A DNA stretch of 64,000 nucleotides from Rhodoblastus acidophilus (GTDB lineage: Bacteria; Pseudomonadota; Alphaproteobacteria; Rhizobiales; Beijerinckiaceae), in assembly GCF_009720655.1 (NCBI RefSeq), contig NZ_WNKS01000001.1, positions 186,001-250,000 on the forward strand, in the 5' to 3' direction. Made by a program: the position numbers and the translations under genes. Position 1 is the stretch's first letter. Every line of letters begins with the position of its first letter. Below, piece after piece: positions 10,022-18,889 of this stretch. The notes beneath the pieces were generated by a model that saw only the letters and a list, made by a program, of their open reading frames with translations, was not told where the DNA came from and ran no database searches.

Positions 10022-12211
10022 ATGTCCGATCTTCTGCTTGAACTCTTTTCCGAGGAAATCCCCGCGCGCATGCAGGCGCAGGCGGCGGCGGATTTGAAAA
10101 AACTCGTCACCGACGCTTTGGTCGAGCGCGGGCTTTTGTACGAGGCGGCGACGAGTTTCGCGACGCCGCGCCGCCTGACCCTGCATATCGTCGGCCTGCC
10201 GCCGAGCCAGCCCGACCAGCGCGAGGAGAAGAAGGGCCCGCGCGTCGGCGCCCCCGAGGCGGCGGTCGCCGGCTTTTTGAAAAGCGCGGGGTTTTCTTCG
10301 CTGGACGAGGCCCGCATCGACACGGACAAGAAGGGCGGGCAGTTTTACGTTGCCGTCATCGAGAAGAAGGGCGCGCCCACGCTCGACGTGTTGGCCGAGA
10401 TTTTGCCGGCGGTGGTGAAAAATTTTCCGTGGCCGAAGAGCATGCGCTGGGGCGCGGCGTCGGCTGAGGTCAATCCGCTGCGCTGGGTGCGTCCGCTGCA
10501 CGCCATCGTCGCTACGTTTGGGCCGGAGACCGAAGAGCCGGATATCGTTCCGTTCGAGGTCGGCGGCATCAAGGCTGGCAATGTCACTTATGGTCATCGC
10601 TTCATGGCGCCGGCGGCCATACAAGTGCGGCGGTTCGACGATTACGTCTCGAAACTCTATGACGCCAAGGTTGTGCTCGATCCGGCGCGGCGGCGTGATA
10701 TTATTTTGCACGACTGCAAGGATTTGGCTTTTGCTCAAGGGCTTGAGCTGGTCGAGGACGAGGGTTTGTTGCACGAGGTCGCCGGGCTCGTGGAATGGCC
10801 GGTGGTGTTGATGGGCGAGTTCGACGCCGGGTTTTTGGATATTCCCGGCGAGGTGATCCGCGCCACCATCCGCGCCAATCAAAAATGTTTTGTGCTGCGC
10901 GATCCCGCGACCGGCGGGCTGGCGAATAAATTTTTGTTGGTGTCGAACGTTTTGGCGACTGATGGCGGCAAGGCCATCGCCGCCGGCAATGGACGCGTGG
11001 TGCGGGCGCGTCTGTCGGACGCGCTGTATTTCTGGCAGACGGATCAGGGTCCGCTGCCGGATTTTTCCGCGTCGGGGAAACCGCCTTTGGACCAACGCCT
11101 GGAAAAACTGCGGGCGCTGAACATCGTGTTCCACGCCAAGCTGGGCACGCAGGGCGAGCGCATCGACCGCATCATCGCGCTGGCGCGGGAATTGGCGCCG
11201 AAGGTTGGCGCTGATCCGGACAAGGCGGCGCGCGCGGCGGAACTGGCCAAGGCCGATCTGGTGACGGAAGTCGTCGGCGAGTTCCCGGAAACGCAAGGCC
11301 TGATGGGCCGGCGTTACGCCGAATTGCAGGGCGAGGATGCCGAGGTCGCGGCGGCGATCGAGGAGCATTACAAGCCGCAGGGGCCGACGGATCGCATCCC
11401 GAATGCGCCGGTGAGTGTGGCGGTGGCGCTGGCGGACAAGCTGGACACGCTGGTTGGGTTCTGGGCGATTGATGAGAAGCCGACCGGGAGCAAGGACCCG
11501 TTTGCGTTGCGGCGCGCGGCGTTGGGGGTGATCCGGCTGATTCTAGAAAACAGGCTGCGTTTTGCACTCAGAGGAACCATTCTTGCGACGCACCATCTTG
11601 TCGAAAACCAGTTTGCGGAACTCAACACGCAAAGAGAGGAGGCCGGGCAACGTGTGGAGTCGTTCGTTAGCCCAGTTCGAATTGCAGATGACCTTCTCTC
11701 GTTTTTTGCCGACCGCCTCAAAATTGATCTCCGCGACCGCGGCGCCCGCCATGACCTTCTCGACGCCGTGTTCGCCCTGGGCGAGGACGATCTCGTGTTG
11801 ATCGTTCGGCGGATTGAGGCGCTCGACGCCTTCTTGAAAACCGAGGACGGGACGAGCCTTTTGGCCGGCTACAAGCGCGCCGCCAATATTTTGAAGGCCG
11901 AGGAGAAGAAGGACGGCGCCGGCGCCTTCGAGGCCGCGCCCTCCGCCGATCTGCTGGCCGAGGCCGAAGAAAAAGCCTTGTTCGTGGCGATGGAGACCGC
12001 AACGGCCGAGGCCGATGCGGCGCTCAAGGCGGAGAATTTTGAAGCGGCCATGCAGGCGCTTTCAAAACTGCGCGCTCCGGTGGACGCTTTTTTCGACAAG
12101 GTGACGGTCAACGCCGAAAACCCGGAGTTGCGCAGGAACCGTTTGAGCCTGCTGGCTCATCTGCGCCGCGCGATTCATCTTGTGGCGGATTTTTCGAAGA
12201 TCGGGGGGTAA
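10022..12211 (+). CDS. glyS: Glycyl-tRNA synthetase beta subunit
   Basis: Beta subunit of glycyl-tRNA synthetase, carrying tRNA-binding domains. The 729 residues open with the family signature [15 protein letters not shown] and include PKSMRWG, an HD-like region ([15 protein letters not shown]) and a C-terminal anticodon-binding DALR-like helical domain. Bases about 11540-11700 (residues about 507-560) are clearly less GC-rich than the rest and encode a region I expect to be variable in length among relatives. The reading frame is intact throughout. Confidence 0.96.
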   Translation: MSDLLLELFSEEIPARMQAQAAADLKKLVTDALVERGLLYEAATSFATPRRLTLHIVGLPPSQPDQREEKKGPRVGAPEAAVAGFLKSAGFSSLDEARIDTDKKGGQFYVAVIEKKGAPTLDVLAEILPAVVKNFPWPKSMRWGAASAEVNPLRWVRPLHAIVATFGPETEEPDIVPFEVGGIKAGNVTYGHRFMAPAAIQVRRFDDYVSKLYDAKVVLDPARRRDIILHDCKDLAFAQGLELVEDEGLLHEVAGLVEWPVVLMGEFDAGFLDIPGEVIRATIRANQKCFVLRDPATGGLANKFLLVSNVLATDGGKAIAAGNGRVVRARLSDALYFWQTDQGPLPDFSASGKPPLDQRLEKLRALNIVFHAKLGTQGERIDRIIALARELAPKVGADPDKAARAAELAKADLVTEVVGEFPETQGLMGRRYAELQGEDAEVAAAIEEHYKPQGPTDRIPNAPVSVAVALADKLDTLVGFWAIDEKPTGSKDPFALRRAALGVIRLILENRLRFALRGTILATHHLVENQFAELNTQREEAGQRVESFVSPVRIADDLLSFFADRLKIDLRDRGARHDLLDAVFALGEDDLVLIVRRIEALDAFLKTEDGTSLLAGYKRAANILKAEEKKDGAGAFEAAPSADLLAEAEEKALFVAMETATAEADAALKAENFEAAMQALSKLRAPVDAFFDKVTVNAENPELRRNRLSLLAHLRRAIHLVADFSKIGG

Positions 12212-12217
12212 CGCTTC

Positions 12218-12700
12218 GCTCAATGCCGATGCCGCGCAAAGCCTGTCCCCTCGCCCCGCTTTAGCGGGGAGAGGGTTAGGGTGAGGGGCAAACTTTACGC
12301 TCAATCCTGGTCGTCGGGGCGATTGCGAGGGGAAGCTGCGAGGCCAATGTCGGAGTCCCCCTCACCCCAACCCTCTCCCCGCTCGCGGGGCGAGGGCGTT
12401 GGCGCCGTCATTGGCTGGGGTAGTGCGCTCAGGATGGTTTCGCACACCGTTCAATGACGTTTTGCTCAATGCCGATGCCGCGCGCAACGCGTTCCCTCGC
12501 GCTGCTTTGGCGGGGCGAGGGTTACGGTGAGGGGCAAAGTTGCAGGATCAATCTTGATCGTCAGGGTGGATGCGCGCGGAATCTGCGAGGCCAATCTCGG
12601 GGTCCCCCTCACCCCCGCCCTCTCCCCGCTTGCGGGGCGAGGGAGCTTGCGCCGTCGCGTTGAGGGCGTTGAGAATGGTTTCGCAGACGCCGTCCACGTT
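12218..12700. repeat. Diverged tandem duplication, about 246-base unit
   Basis: Two diverged direct copies in a 336-base gap and the end of the next gene. Both begin GCTCAATGCCGATGCCGCGC (12218 and 12464), and both contain two inverted copies of a CCCTCACCC...CTCTCCCCGC palindrome (family D: 12247-12288, 12357-12396, 12494-12534, 12604-12643). The second unit is the 3' end of the DUF559 gene, so the first is a copy of that end. No other gene is present between glyS and 12548. Confidence 0.85.
12301..12450 (-). pseudogene. Truncated 3' fragment of a DUF559 gene
   Basis: Read on the minus strand, 12450 to 12301 encodes TVCETILSALPQ..., runs through SPRERGEGWGEGD and ends NRPDDQD before a TGA. 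This parallels the C terminus of the intact DUF559 protein next door (VCETILNALN..., SPRKRGEGGGEGD, HPDDQD, stop). Immediately upstream the frame is closed by a TGA (12453-12451), so nothing before the conserved VCETIL remains. It is a broken second copy, not an expressed gene. Confidence 0.8.
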
Positions 12701-13006
12701 TTCGAAAACGTCCGCGTTGGTCACACGCAGCACGCGGAAGCCGTGTTTGACGAGCCATGCTTCTCGGCTTTCGTCGTTCGCGCGTTCTCTCGTTGTCGAG
12801 TGGGTCGCGCCGTCGACTTCAACAATCAGTTTTTGGTCTCGACAGACGAAATCGACGTAATAGGCGCCGATGTTTTCTTGGCGCACGAATTTGAAGTCGT
12901 TCAGCCTTCTTGCGCGCAAGCGCGACCACAGTCTGGCTTGGGCCGACGTTCCCTCGCGCCGTAGTTGTCGGGCGCGTTCATTTTGGCTTGGCCGCGCGCT
13001 TCGCAT
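12548..13006 (-). CDS. DUF559 domain protein (Vsr/endonuclease-like fold)
   Basis: A 152-residue DUF559 protein, a family with a restriction-endonuclease-like fold related to Vsr; biological role unknown. The N terminus is basic (NERARQLRREGTSAQARLW), followed by the core with acidic residues expected at the active site (AYYVDFVCRDQKLIVEVDG) and FRVLRVTNADVFEN. The last 30 or so residues (SPRKRGEGGGEGD...) come from a dispersed palindromic repeat. Its ATG overlaps the stop of the upstream glycosyltransferase gene (TGATG), suggesting translational coupling. Confidence 0.82.
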   Translation of the reverse strand: MRSARPSQNERARQLRREGTSAQARLWSRLRARRLNDFKFVRQENIGAYYVDFVCRDQKLIVEVDGATHSTTRERANDESREAWLVKHGFRVLRVTNADVFENVDGVCETILNALNATAQAPSPRKRGEGGGEGDPEIGLADSARIHPDDQD

Positions 13007-14571
13007 CAAGGCTGTTTTGATCGCAGCCCCAGCGTGAATTCCGGCGCGGGATCGTGGAAATTGCGCCCTTTGTAGACCTTGAGTTCGAACGCCGTTTCCC
13101 CGTTCGCCGTGATCGCGATCGGTGGCAGCGGCTCGATCGAATCGAAATGTTTTTCGTAGAGCTCGCGCGCCTTCTCCGGGGTGAGCGCGCGCCCTACGAG
13201 AATGGCGTCTCGGCCGACGAATTTTTGCGGGTCGCGCGTCGCGCCAAAACCGCGCGGGTCGTTGGACAGGCTCAAGACCGGAAAGGCGCCCCCCAAGGCC
13301 GCGTCGATCTTGCCGGCCTCGAACCAGCGCTGGGCGCCGATGAACGCCCCCTCGCGGTCCAGGCCGCGCGCGGAAAAGGCGTTCGAAAAATCGGTCCAGT
13401 CGAGCGCTTCCTGAAATGGGTATTTCGGGCCCGCCAGCAGGGGGGGGCGCACAAGGTTCAACAGCGCGAGCAGAAGAATCAGGCCGGCGATCAGTCCGCC
13501 TGTTCCAAAGGCGACTCTTCTGATCCAGGGGGCGCCTCGTTCGAAAAGGCCGGCGATTTCGCGCCCGAGCAACGGCAGAATGAGAAGATAGCCCGGCGCC
13601 GCCCAGTGCGGCAGCAGGCGGTTCGACGACCACAGCGCGGGCAGGGTGAACAGCAGGATCGGCCCCGCCGCGAGGCAGGCGAGCAGAAAATCCCGTTCCC
13701 GCGCCGGTCCGCGTCCCAGGGCGCGCAGGAACAGCCAGGCGCAGGGCAGGAAAATCCAGGGCAGCAGGAACAGCGCTTGCGCTCCCAACAGGATGAACGG
13801 CGCGCTGAAATTCAAATGCGGCGCGCCGGTGCGCCCGCTCTGGAACAGGAACGACACCCACGCGTGTTGCGCATTCCAGATCAGAACCGGCGAAAACAGG
13901 GCGAGGGCCAAAAAGCCGGCGAGCCAGGGCCATGGGGTTTTCAGCCAATGTCGCTGGCGCGGGCTGCACAGCATGAACAGGAAGGCGCCGGCCGGCAGAA
14001 ACACGCCGTGATATTTCGACAGCATGGCGAGGCCGGAGCAGGCGCCCGCCATTAGCCACCACAGCCGCGCCCGGGCGCGGTCCTTGTCGAAGAAGGCGTG
14101 GGAGAGGGCCAGCGCGCCGCCCAGCAGGGCGGGCAGCAGCGGCGCGTCCGGCACAATCCAGCTGGCGTCGGTCACGCCCAGGACCGGCGAGCAGCACAGG
14201 GCGAAACTCGCCCAGAATCCTGCCTCCGCGCCATAAAGTCGGCGCCCGAGCAGGAACATCAGCGCGGTGGTGACTGCGGACAGCAGGATGAAGGGCAGGC
14301 GCAGCGCCAGATCGCTCGCGCCGAAAAACCTTTGGCCAAGCGTCGACAGCCACCAGGCGAGCGGAGGATGGTCGAAGGCGCTCAGCACGAAATCGCGCGC
14401 GGTGGCGACCGTGTAGGCCTCGTCCATGCCCAGGCCGAGCGAACTGGCGAACAGGATTCGCAAGACCGTGGCGCACAGGATCAGTGCGACGACGCGCCGC
14501 TCCGGCGTGCGCAACAGCCCCGCGCCGCGCGCTGACGGCGGGGCGGCGGCGGCGGAAGGCGGATGATCCAT
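13006..14571 (-). CDS. GT39-family (PMT/ArnT-like) membrane glycosyltransferase
   Basis: Integral-membrane transferase of the PMT_2 type, which moves a sugar from a polyprenyl-phosphate donor to a target on the outer face of the inner membrane. The 521-residue protein has about a dozen hydrophobic segments and, in the first periplasmic loop, GLGMDEAYTVATARDF with the conserved acidic pair. The start at 14571 (MDHPPSAAAA) follows GGAG; an ATG at 14610 lacks a site. It is divergent from a DPM1-like synthase (14664) that could make its lipid-linked donor. Acceptor unknown. Confidence 0.83.
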   Translation of the reverse strand: MDHPPSAAAAPPSARGAGLLRTPERRVVALILCATVLRILFASSLGLGMDEAYTVATARDFVLSAFDHPPLAWWLSTLGQRFFGASDLALRLPFILLSAVTTALMFLLGRRLYGAEAGFWASFALCCSPVLGVTDASWIVPDAPLLPALLGGALALSHAFFDKDRARARLWWLMAGACSGLAMLSKYHGVFLPAGAFLFMLCSPRQRHWLKTPWPWLAGFLALALFSPVLIWNAQHAWVSFLFQSGRTGAPHLNFSAPFILLGAQALFLLPWIFLPCAWLFLRALGRGPARERDFLLACLAAGPILLFTLPALWSSNRLLPHWAAPGYLLILPLLGREIAGLFERGAPWIRRVAFGTGGLIAGLILLLALLNLVRPPLLAGPKYPFQEALDWTDFSNAFSARGLDREGAFIGAQRWFEAGKIDAALGGAFPVLSLSNDPRGFGATRDPQKFVGRDAILVGRALTPEKARELYEKHFDSIEPLPPIAITANGETAFELKVYKGRNFHDPAPEFTLGLRSKQP

Positions 14572-14663
14572 GCGTTCGAAAACTCCGGCTGGCTGGACTG
14601 TCCAGCGCAATGCAGCTAGCAGAGTTGCAGCCTTAAAAGATAGCCCACAGGAAGCGTTGAGCC

Positions 14664-15749
14664 TTGGCCGCCGAACTGTCTCTCGTCATTCCCACTTTTA
14701 ATGAAAGCGCCAATCTGCGCGAGCTTTTGCGCCGCGTGGACGCGGCGCTCGCCGGTGTCGTCTGGGAAATGATCGTGGTGGACGACAATTCGCCGGATGG
14801 CACCTGGCGACTCGCCAAGGAAGTGGCGCTGGAAGACCCGAGGGTGCGCTGCCTGCGCCGCGTCAACCGGCGCGGCCTCGCCGGCGCCTGCATCGAGGGC
14901 ATGCTCGCCTCCTCGGCGCCGGTGGTGGCGGTGATGGACGCCGACTTGCAACACGACGAGCGCATTCTGCCGCAAATGCTGGAAAAAATTCGCGGCGGGG
15001 CCGATCTGGTGGTGGGCAGCCGGCATGTGGAAGGCGGGTCCGCCGACGAGGGATTTTCGGCCCGGCGCGCCTTCATCAGCCGATTCGCGACGAGCATGGC
15101 GAAAAAGGCGCTCAACGCGCAGTTCAACGACCTGATGAGCGGGTTTTTCATGATTCGCCGCGCCATCGTCGACGCCTGCGCGCCCGACCTGACCCCGGCG
15201 GGTTTCAAGATTTTGGCCGATCTCGTCGCCTCCGCGCCAAAACCGCTCAGGGTCGAGGAGGTCGGCTACACGTTTCGCGAGCGCCATGCCGGTGAATCGA
15301 AGCTCGACGTCAAGGTTGCGCTGGATTTCGTCGGACTGCTGCTGAACAAGGCGTCGGGCGGGCGCATTCCCGTGCGCTTCATCTTCTTCGCCCTGGTCGG
15401 CGCCAGCGGCGTGGGCGTGCATATGGCGACGCTTTACGCCGCCCTCGCGGCCGGCGTGAGTTTTGAAATGGCCCAGAGCCTGGCGGTGCTTGTCGCCATG
15501 ACCACGAATTTTTTCATCAACAACGCGATCACGTACCGCGACGCCAAGATCAAGGGTTTCGGGCCGCTGGCGCTGGGGCTGCTGTATTTCTATGCTGTCT
15601 GCGCCATCGGCGCGGTGGCCAATGTCGGCATCGCCGAATTTCTGTTCCACCGCTACGGTCTGGTCACCTTTGCTGCGCTGGCCGGCGTGGTGATGGGCTC
15701 GGTGTGGAATTTCGCGCTCAGTTCGCTGTTCGTGTGGCGGAAGGAGTGA
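14664..15749 (+). CDS. DPM1-like glycosyltransferase 2 with C-terminal GtrA domain
   Basis: Polyprenyl-phosphate sugar synthase: an N-terminal GT2 domain (residues 1-235; LVIPTFNESANL, IVVDDNSPDGTW, VAVMDADLQHDE, VVGSRHVEGG) joined to a GtrA-like membrane domain (about 240-361, four hydrophobic segments). It should transfer mannose or glucose from a nucleotide sugar to a polyprenyl phosphate and help flip it. The start is a TTG at 14664 with AGGAAG eight bases upstream. The GT39 gene on the other strand starts 92 bases away. Confidence 0.85.
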   Translation: MAAELSLVIPTFNESANLRELLRRVDAALAGVVWEMIVVDDNSPDGTWRLAKEVALEDPRVRCLRRVNRRGLAGACIEGMLASSAPVVAVMDADLQHDERILPQMLEKIRGGADLVVGSRHVEGGSADEGFSARRAFISRFATSMAKKALNAQFNDLMSGFFMIRRAIVDACAPDLTPAGFKILADLVASAPKPLRVEEVGYTFRERHAGESKLDVKVALDFVGLLLNKASGGRIPVRFIFFALVGASGVGVHMATLYAALAAGVSFEMAQSLAVLVAMTTNFFINNAITYRDAKIKGFGPLALGLLYFYAVCAIGAVANVGIAEFLFHRYGLVTFAALAGVVMGSVWNFALSSLFVWRKE

Positions 15750-15779
15750 GGGGGCCTCGCCGCAACAAAAGGGCAAATC

Positions 15780-17402
15780 ATGAAGCGCATCATTCTTGCG
15801 ACCCTTTTCTGCATATTTTCCGGCTCGGTCTTTGCCGCCGATCCGCTGCCGTCCTGGAATGACGGCGCAGCCAAGCAATCCCTCATTGCTTTCGTCACAA
15901 AGGTCACGACGGCAGGCTCGCCGGATTTCGTGCCGCCCGATGAGCGCATCGCCACGTTCGACAACGATGGCACGCTCTGGAGCGAGCAACCGGCGCCGGT
16001 TCAACTTTTCTTCGCGCTCGACCGCGTCAAGGCGCTCGCGCCGCAGCATCCCGAATGGAACGCCAGGGAACCCTTCGCCTCGCTGCTCAAGGGCGACCTG
16101 AACACCGCACGCGCTGGCGGTGACCACGCGATCCTCGACCTGGTCATGGCGACCCACACGGGGATGACTGACGACGAGTTCGAGCAGATCGTGAAGGACT
16201 GGATCGCGACCGCGAAGAATCCGAAAACCGGCAAGCTGTTCACCGACATGACCTACCAGCCGATGATCGAGGCGCTTGCCTACCTGCGCGCCAATGGTTT
16301 CAAAAACTTCATCGTTTCCGGCGGCGGCATCGAGTTCATGCGTCCGTGGGCGCAGCGTGTCTACGGCATCCCGCCCGAACAGGTCGTCGGCAGCAGCATC
16401 AAGACAAAATTCGAATGGCGCGACGGCAAGCCCGTGCTCGTGCGTTTGCCCGAGTTGAACTTCAACGACGACAAGGGCGGCAAACCCGTCGGCATCAACC
16501 AGCATATCGGGCGCCGGCCCCTCATGGCGTTCGGCAATTCGGACGGCGACCAGCAGATGCTGGAATACACGCAAGGCGGCGGTGGCGCGCGCTTCGAATT
16601 GCTTGTGCTGCATGACGATGCCGCCCGCGAATTCGCCTACGGTCCGGCGCGCGGATTGCCGGATGTCAAACTCGGCGCGTTCACGTCCGCGCTCGATGCG
16701 CATGCGAAGAAGGACGGCTGGACGGTCGTCAGCATGAAGAGCGACTGGAACATCGTTTTCCCCACCGACATTGTCGCCGTCGACATCCTGCTGCAGCCGG
16801 ACGCCGTCATGCTTGAGCATGCCGCCGCCAACAACGCCCGCCTGCTCAGCGTCTATCCCAAGGGCTTCGCCCTGGATGAAACCCACACCCCGCACATCAC
16901 CATGCTCCAGTGCTTCGTCCGCAAGGCGGACCTGACCAGTCTGTATGCCGCCGAGGAGAAGGTGCTCGCCGCCGCCCATGTGAACGCGATGAAGCTGGAG
17001 GCGTCCAAACTCTATTACATCGCAGCCGGTGGCGGGCTCGGGGTCGCCGGCATCGTCGCTCAGACGACGCCGGAATTGCGCAAGTTGCAGGCGGACATCA
17101 TCGCCGCCGCAGCGCCGTTCAACCTGCGAGCCGGTCCCATCGGCGCATTCACCGCTGCGCACGACAATCCCGCCGTTGACGCCGCCCTCATCGATTATGT
17201 GTCGAAGTTTGAGCAGATCGGGGCAGGTGAGCATTTCAATCCGCACGTCAGCACCGGCAATGCGCCGACAGCGTATCTCGACCAGATGATGGTAGAACCG
17301 TTTGAGCCGTTCACGTTCTCGCCGGCGGGCGCAGCCGTCTATCAACTCGGCCCGTTCGGGACGGCGGCGAAGAAACTGGTCCAATGGGATTTGAAAAAAT
17401 GA
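15780..17402 (+). CDS. Secreted HAD phosphatase fused to a 2H phosphoesterase-like domain
   Basis: A 540-residue exported protein (signal peptide MKRIILATLFCIFSGSVFA). Residues about 45-330 are a HAD phosphatase: motif I FDNDGTLW (D61, D63), motif II FIVSGGG (S180), motif IV FGNSDGD (D255, D257). Residues about 331-540 carry two His-x-Thr/Ser motifs, PHITML (H372) and NPHVSTG (H489), spaced as in the 2H phosphoesterase (LigT/cyclic phosphodiesterase) superfamily. HAD proteins with this leader are usually near 300 residues and end before the second part. The frame is uninterrupted across the junction. Substrates are unknown; a periplasmic phosphodiesterase plus phosphomonoesterase is a fair inference. 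Confidence 0.8.
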   Translation: MKRIILATLFCIFSGSVFAADPLPSWNDGAAKQSLIAFVTKVTTAGSPDFVPPDERIATFDNDGTLWSEQPAPVQLFFALDRVKALAPQHPEWNAREPFASLLKGDLNTARAGGDHAILDLVMATHTGMTDDEFEQIVKDWIATAKNPKTGKLFTDMTYQPMIEALAYLRANGFKNFIVSGGGIEFMRPWAQRVYGIPPEQVVGSSIKTKFEWRDGKPVLVRLPELNFNDDKGGKPVGINQHIGRRPLMAFGNSDGDQQMLEYTQGGGGARFELLVLHDDAAREFAYGPARGLPDVKLGAFTSALDAHAKKDGWTVVSMKSDWNIVFPTDIVAVDILLQPDAVMLEHAAANNARLLSVYPKGFALDETHTPHITMLQCFVRKADLTSLYAAEEKVLAAAHVNAMKLEASKLYYIAAGGGLGVAGIVAQTTPELRKLQADIIAAAAPFNLRAGPIGAFTAAHDNPAVDAALIDYVSKFEQIGAGEHFNPHVSTGNAPTAYLDQMMVEPFEPFTFSPAGAAVYQLGPFGTAAKKLVQWDLKK

Positions 17403-17493
17403 GCTGAACCCTCACGGAAATCGCTCCGCGCGACGGCGGCTGACGGCTCATGATGAGACGGTCAACAACCGCGCGCGCAGATGCGGCCCGGCC

Positions 17494-18813
17494 TCATTCC
17501 GCCTCGTGGCGCCTGCGAATCCGCCGCACCGTCCACCAGACGAAGCCGGCGATGAAGGGGATGGCGGCGGCCGTCCAGATGGTCGGCTCCAGATGCGCGC
17601 CGGCTTCATGGATGCCTTCCAGAATTTTCATCAACACGCTGGCGATGTAATAGGTGATCGCCGCGACCGACAAACCTTCGACCGTCTGTTGCAGGCGCAG
17701 TTGCAATTGCACGCGCTCGCCCATCTGGCGCAGCAGGTCGCCGTTCTGCTGCTCCACCTCGGTATCGACGCGTGTGCGCAACAGGTCGGCGGCGCGCGAC
17801 AGTTTGCGTGACAGGTCGGCCTGGCGGTTTTCCATGTTGAAGCAGGTGCGAATCGCCGGTTGCAGGCGCCGGGTGAGAAAACCGTTGAAGCTGGGATAGT
17901 CGGGCAGGGCGGTTTCGTCGATGGCTTCGAGCCGCTCCAGCACCAGGTCGTTATAGGCGTGGGTGGCGCCGAAACGGTATTGGCTGATGGCGGCTTCGGC
18001 TTCGAGCTGGGTGGCGAGGCCGGTGAGGTCGTCGAGCAATTGCCGGTTCTGCCCGACCCCCTGGGCGTGGTTCATCGCCGCGAGCAGGCGCGGCAGTTCG
18101 CGCTCGATCTCGCGGGTTGGCGGCCCCAGGCGCTGGGCTTCCGGCAGGCCGAGCAGGGCCAGCGTCCGATAGGTTTCGATTTCCAGCAGGCGCTGCGTCA
18201 GCCGGCCCGCCGCTATGGCTGGCATCGAGCGGTTGACGACGGCGATGCGGACGAAGCCGAACGTGTCGGGGGCGAAATCCGAGGCGATCAGGGCGCGGCC
18301 GTGGTTGGCCTCGCTGACGGCGGGTTGCAGCGGTTCGAAGATGTCGCTGATCTTCGAGGGGTCGGCGTCGCCGGCGATCAGGTGCAGGTCGGCGGCGACC
18401 AGCAGCGGGCCGGGCTGCGGCAGCAGCTTCACCTTCTGCATCAAAGCGGCGGGCGTGGGGTCGAACAGTTTTTGCGGTTCGGCGTTGGTGAATTCCCAGG
18501 TGTGGGTGACGAATTCGCCGTGGCGCTCCCAGGTCAGGCTGACGCCGGCCATTTCGACGCGATACTGGCGCGCCTGAGGGTCGGGGCCCGGCTGGCCGCG
18601 CGAGAGGGCGGCGTCGACGACCGCCAGGCGGTCGGCCTCGGCCTGCGCCGAATCCAGAAGGAAGCCGAAATGCAGAACGCGCGCAGGAGTTTCGAGCGGC
18701 CTTGTTGGTCTTGCGTGCAGTTCGCCCAAAATTTGGGCGCGCAGCGCATGTTGCTCGAAAGCTGATGCGCCCAGGTTTGCTTCCAGCATGTTGTCCTCGA
18801 TGCTATAAATCAC
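17494..18813 (-). CDS. DUF3422 family membrane protein
   Basis: A 439-residue protein of the DUF3422 family, known in alpha- and betaproteobacteria without assigned function. A long soluble N-terminal part (HARPTRPLETPARVLHF near residue 33) leads to a probable coiled-coil segment and two C-terminal membrane spans (AAITYYIASVLMKILEGI and TIWTAAAIPFIAGFVWWTV), ending in a basic RRIRRRHEAE tail. An in-frame ATG at 18789 (MLEANLG) is an equally good start. It is divergent from modA; no functional link is visible. Confidence 0.8.
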   Translation of the reverse strand: MIYSIEDNMLEANLGASAFEQHALRAQILGELHARPTRPLETPARVLHFGFLLDSAQAEADRLAVVDAALSRGQPGPDPQARQYRVEMAGVSLTWERHGEFVTHTWEFTNAEPQKLFDPTPAALMQKVKLLPQPGPLLVAADLHLIAGDADPSKISDIFEPLQPAVSEANHGRALIASDFAPDTFGFVRIAVVNRSMPAIAAGRLTQRLLEIETYRTLALLGLPEAQRLGPPTREIERELPRLLAAMNHAQGVGQNRQLLDDLTGLATQLEAEAAISQYRFGATHAYNDLVLERLEAIDETALPDYPSFNGFLTRRLQPAIRTCFNMENRQADLSRKLSRAADLLRTRVDTEVEQQNGDLLRQMGERVQLQLRLQQTVEGLSVAAITYYIASVLMKILEGIHEAGAHLEPTIWTAAAIPFIAGFVWWTVRRIRRRHEAE

Positions 18814-18889
18814 TTACATATTGCGTCGCCGCCGCCGAACCGGCGTCGCGATTCTTATGCCACGAATAAGCCGAAAGGATAAGTCAGCC

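Noticed and set aside
9356-11368. A 670-codon minus-strand open frame
   Set aside because: Antisense to glyQ and glyS with no motif or start signal.
14616-17384. A 922-codon open frame on the minus strand
   Set aside because: It is antisense to two well-supported genes (GT2-GtrA and the HAD-2H fusion), has no recognisable motif, and is the usual mirror of high-GC coding bias.
18800-18860. ModE-type operator upstream of modA
   Set aside because: CTATAAATCACTTACATATTG has only loose dyad symmetry and does not match the CGTTATAT...ATATAACG pattern well enough.
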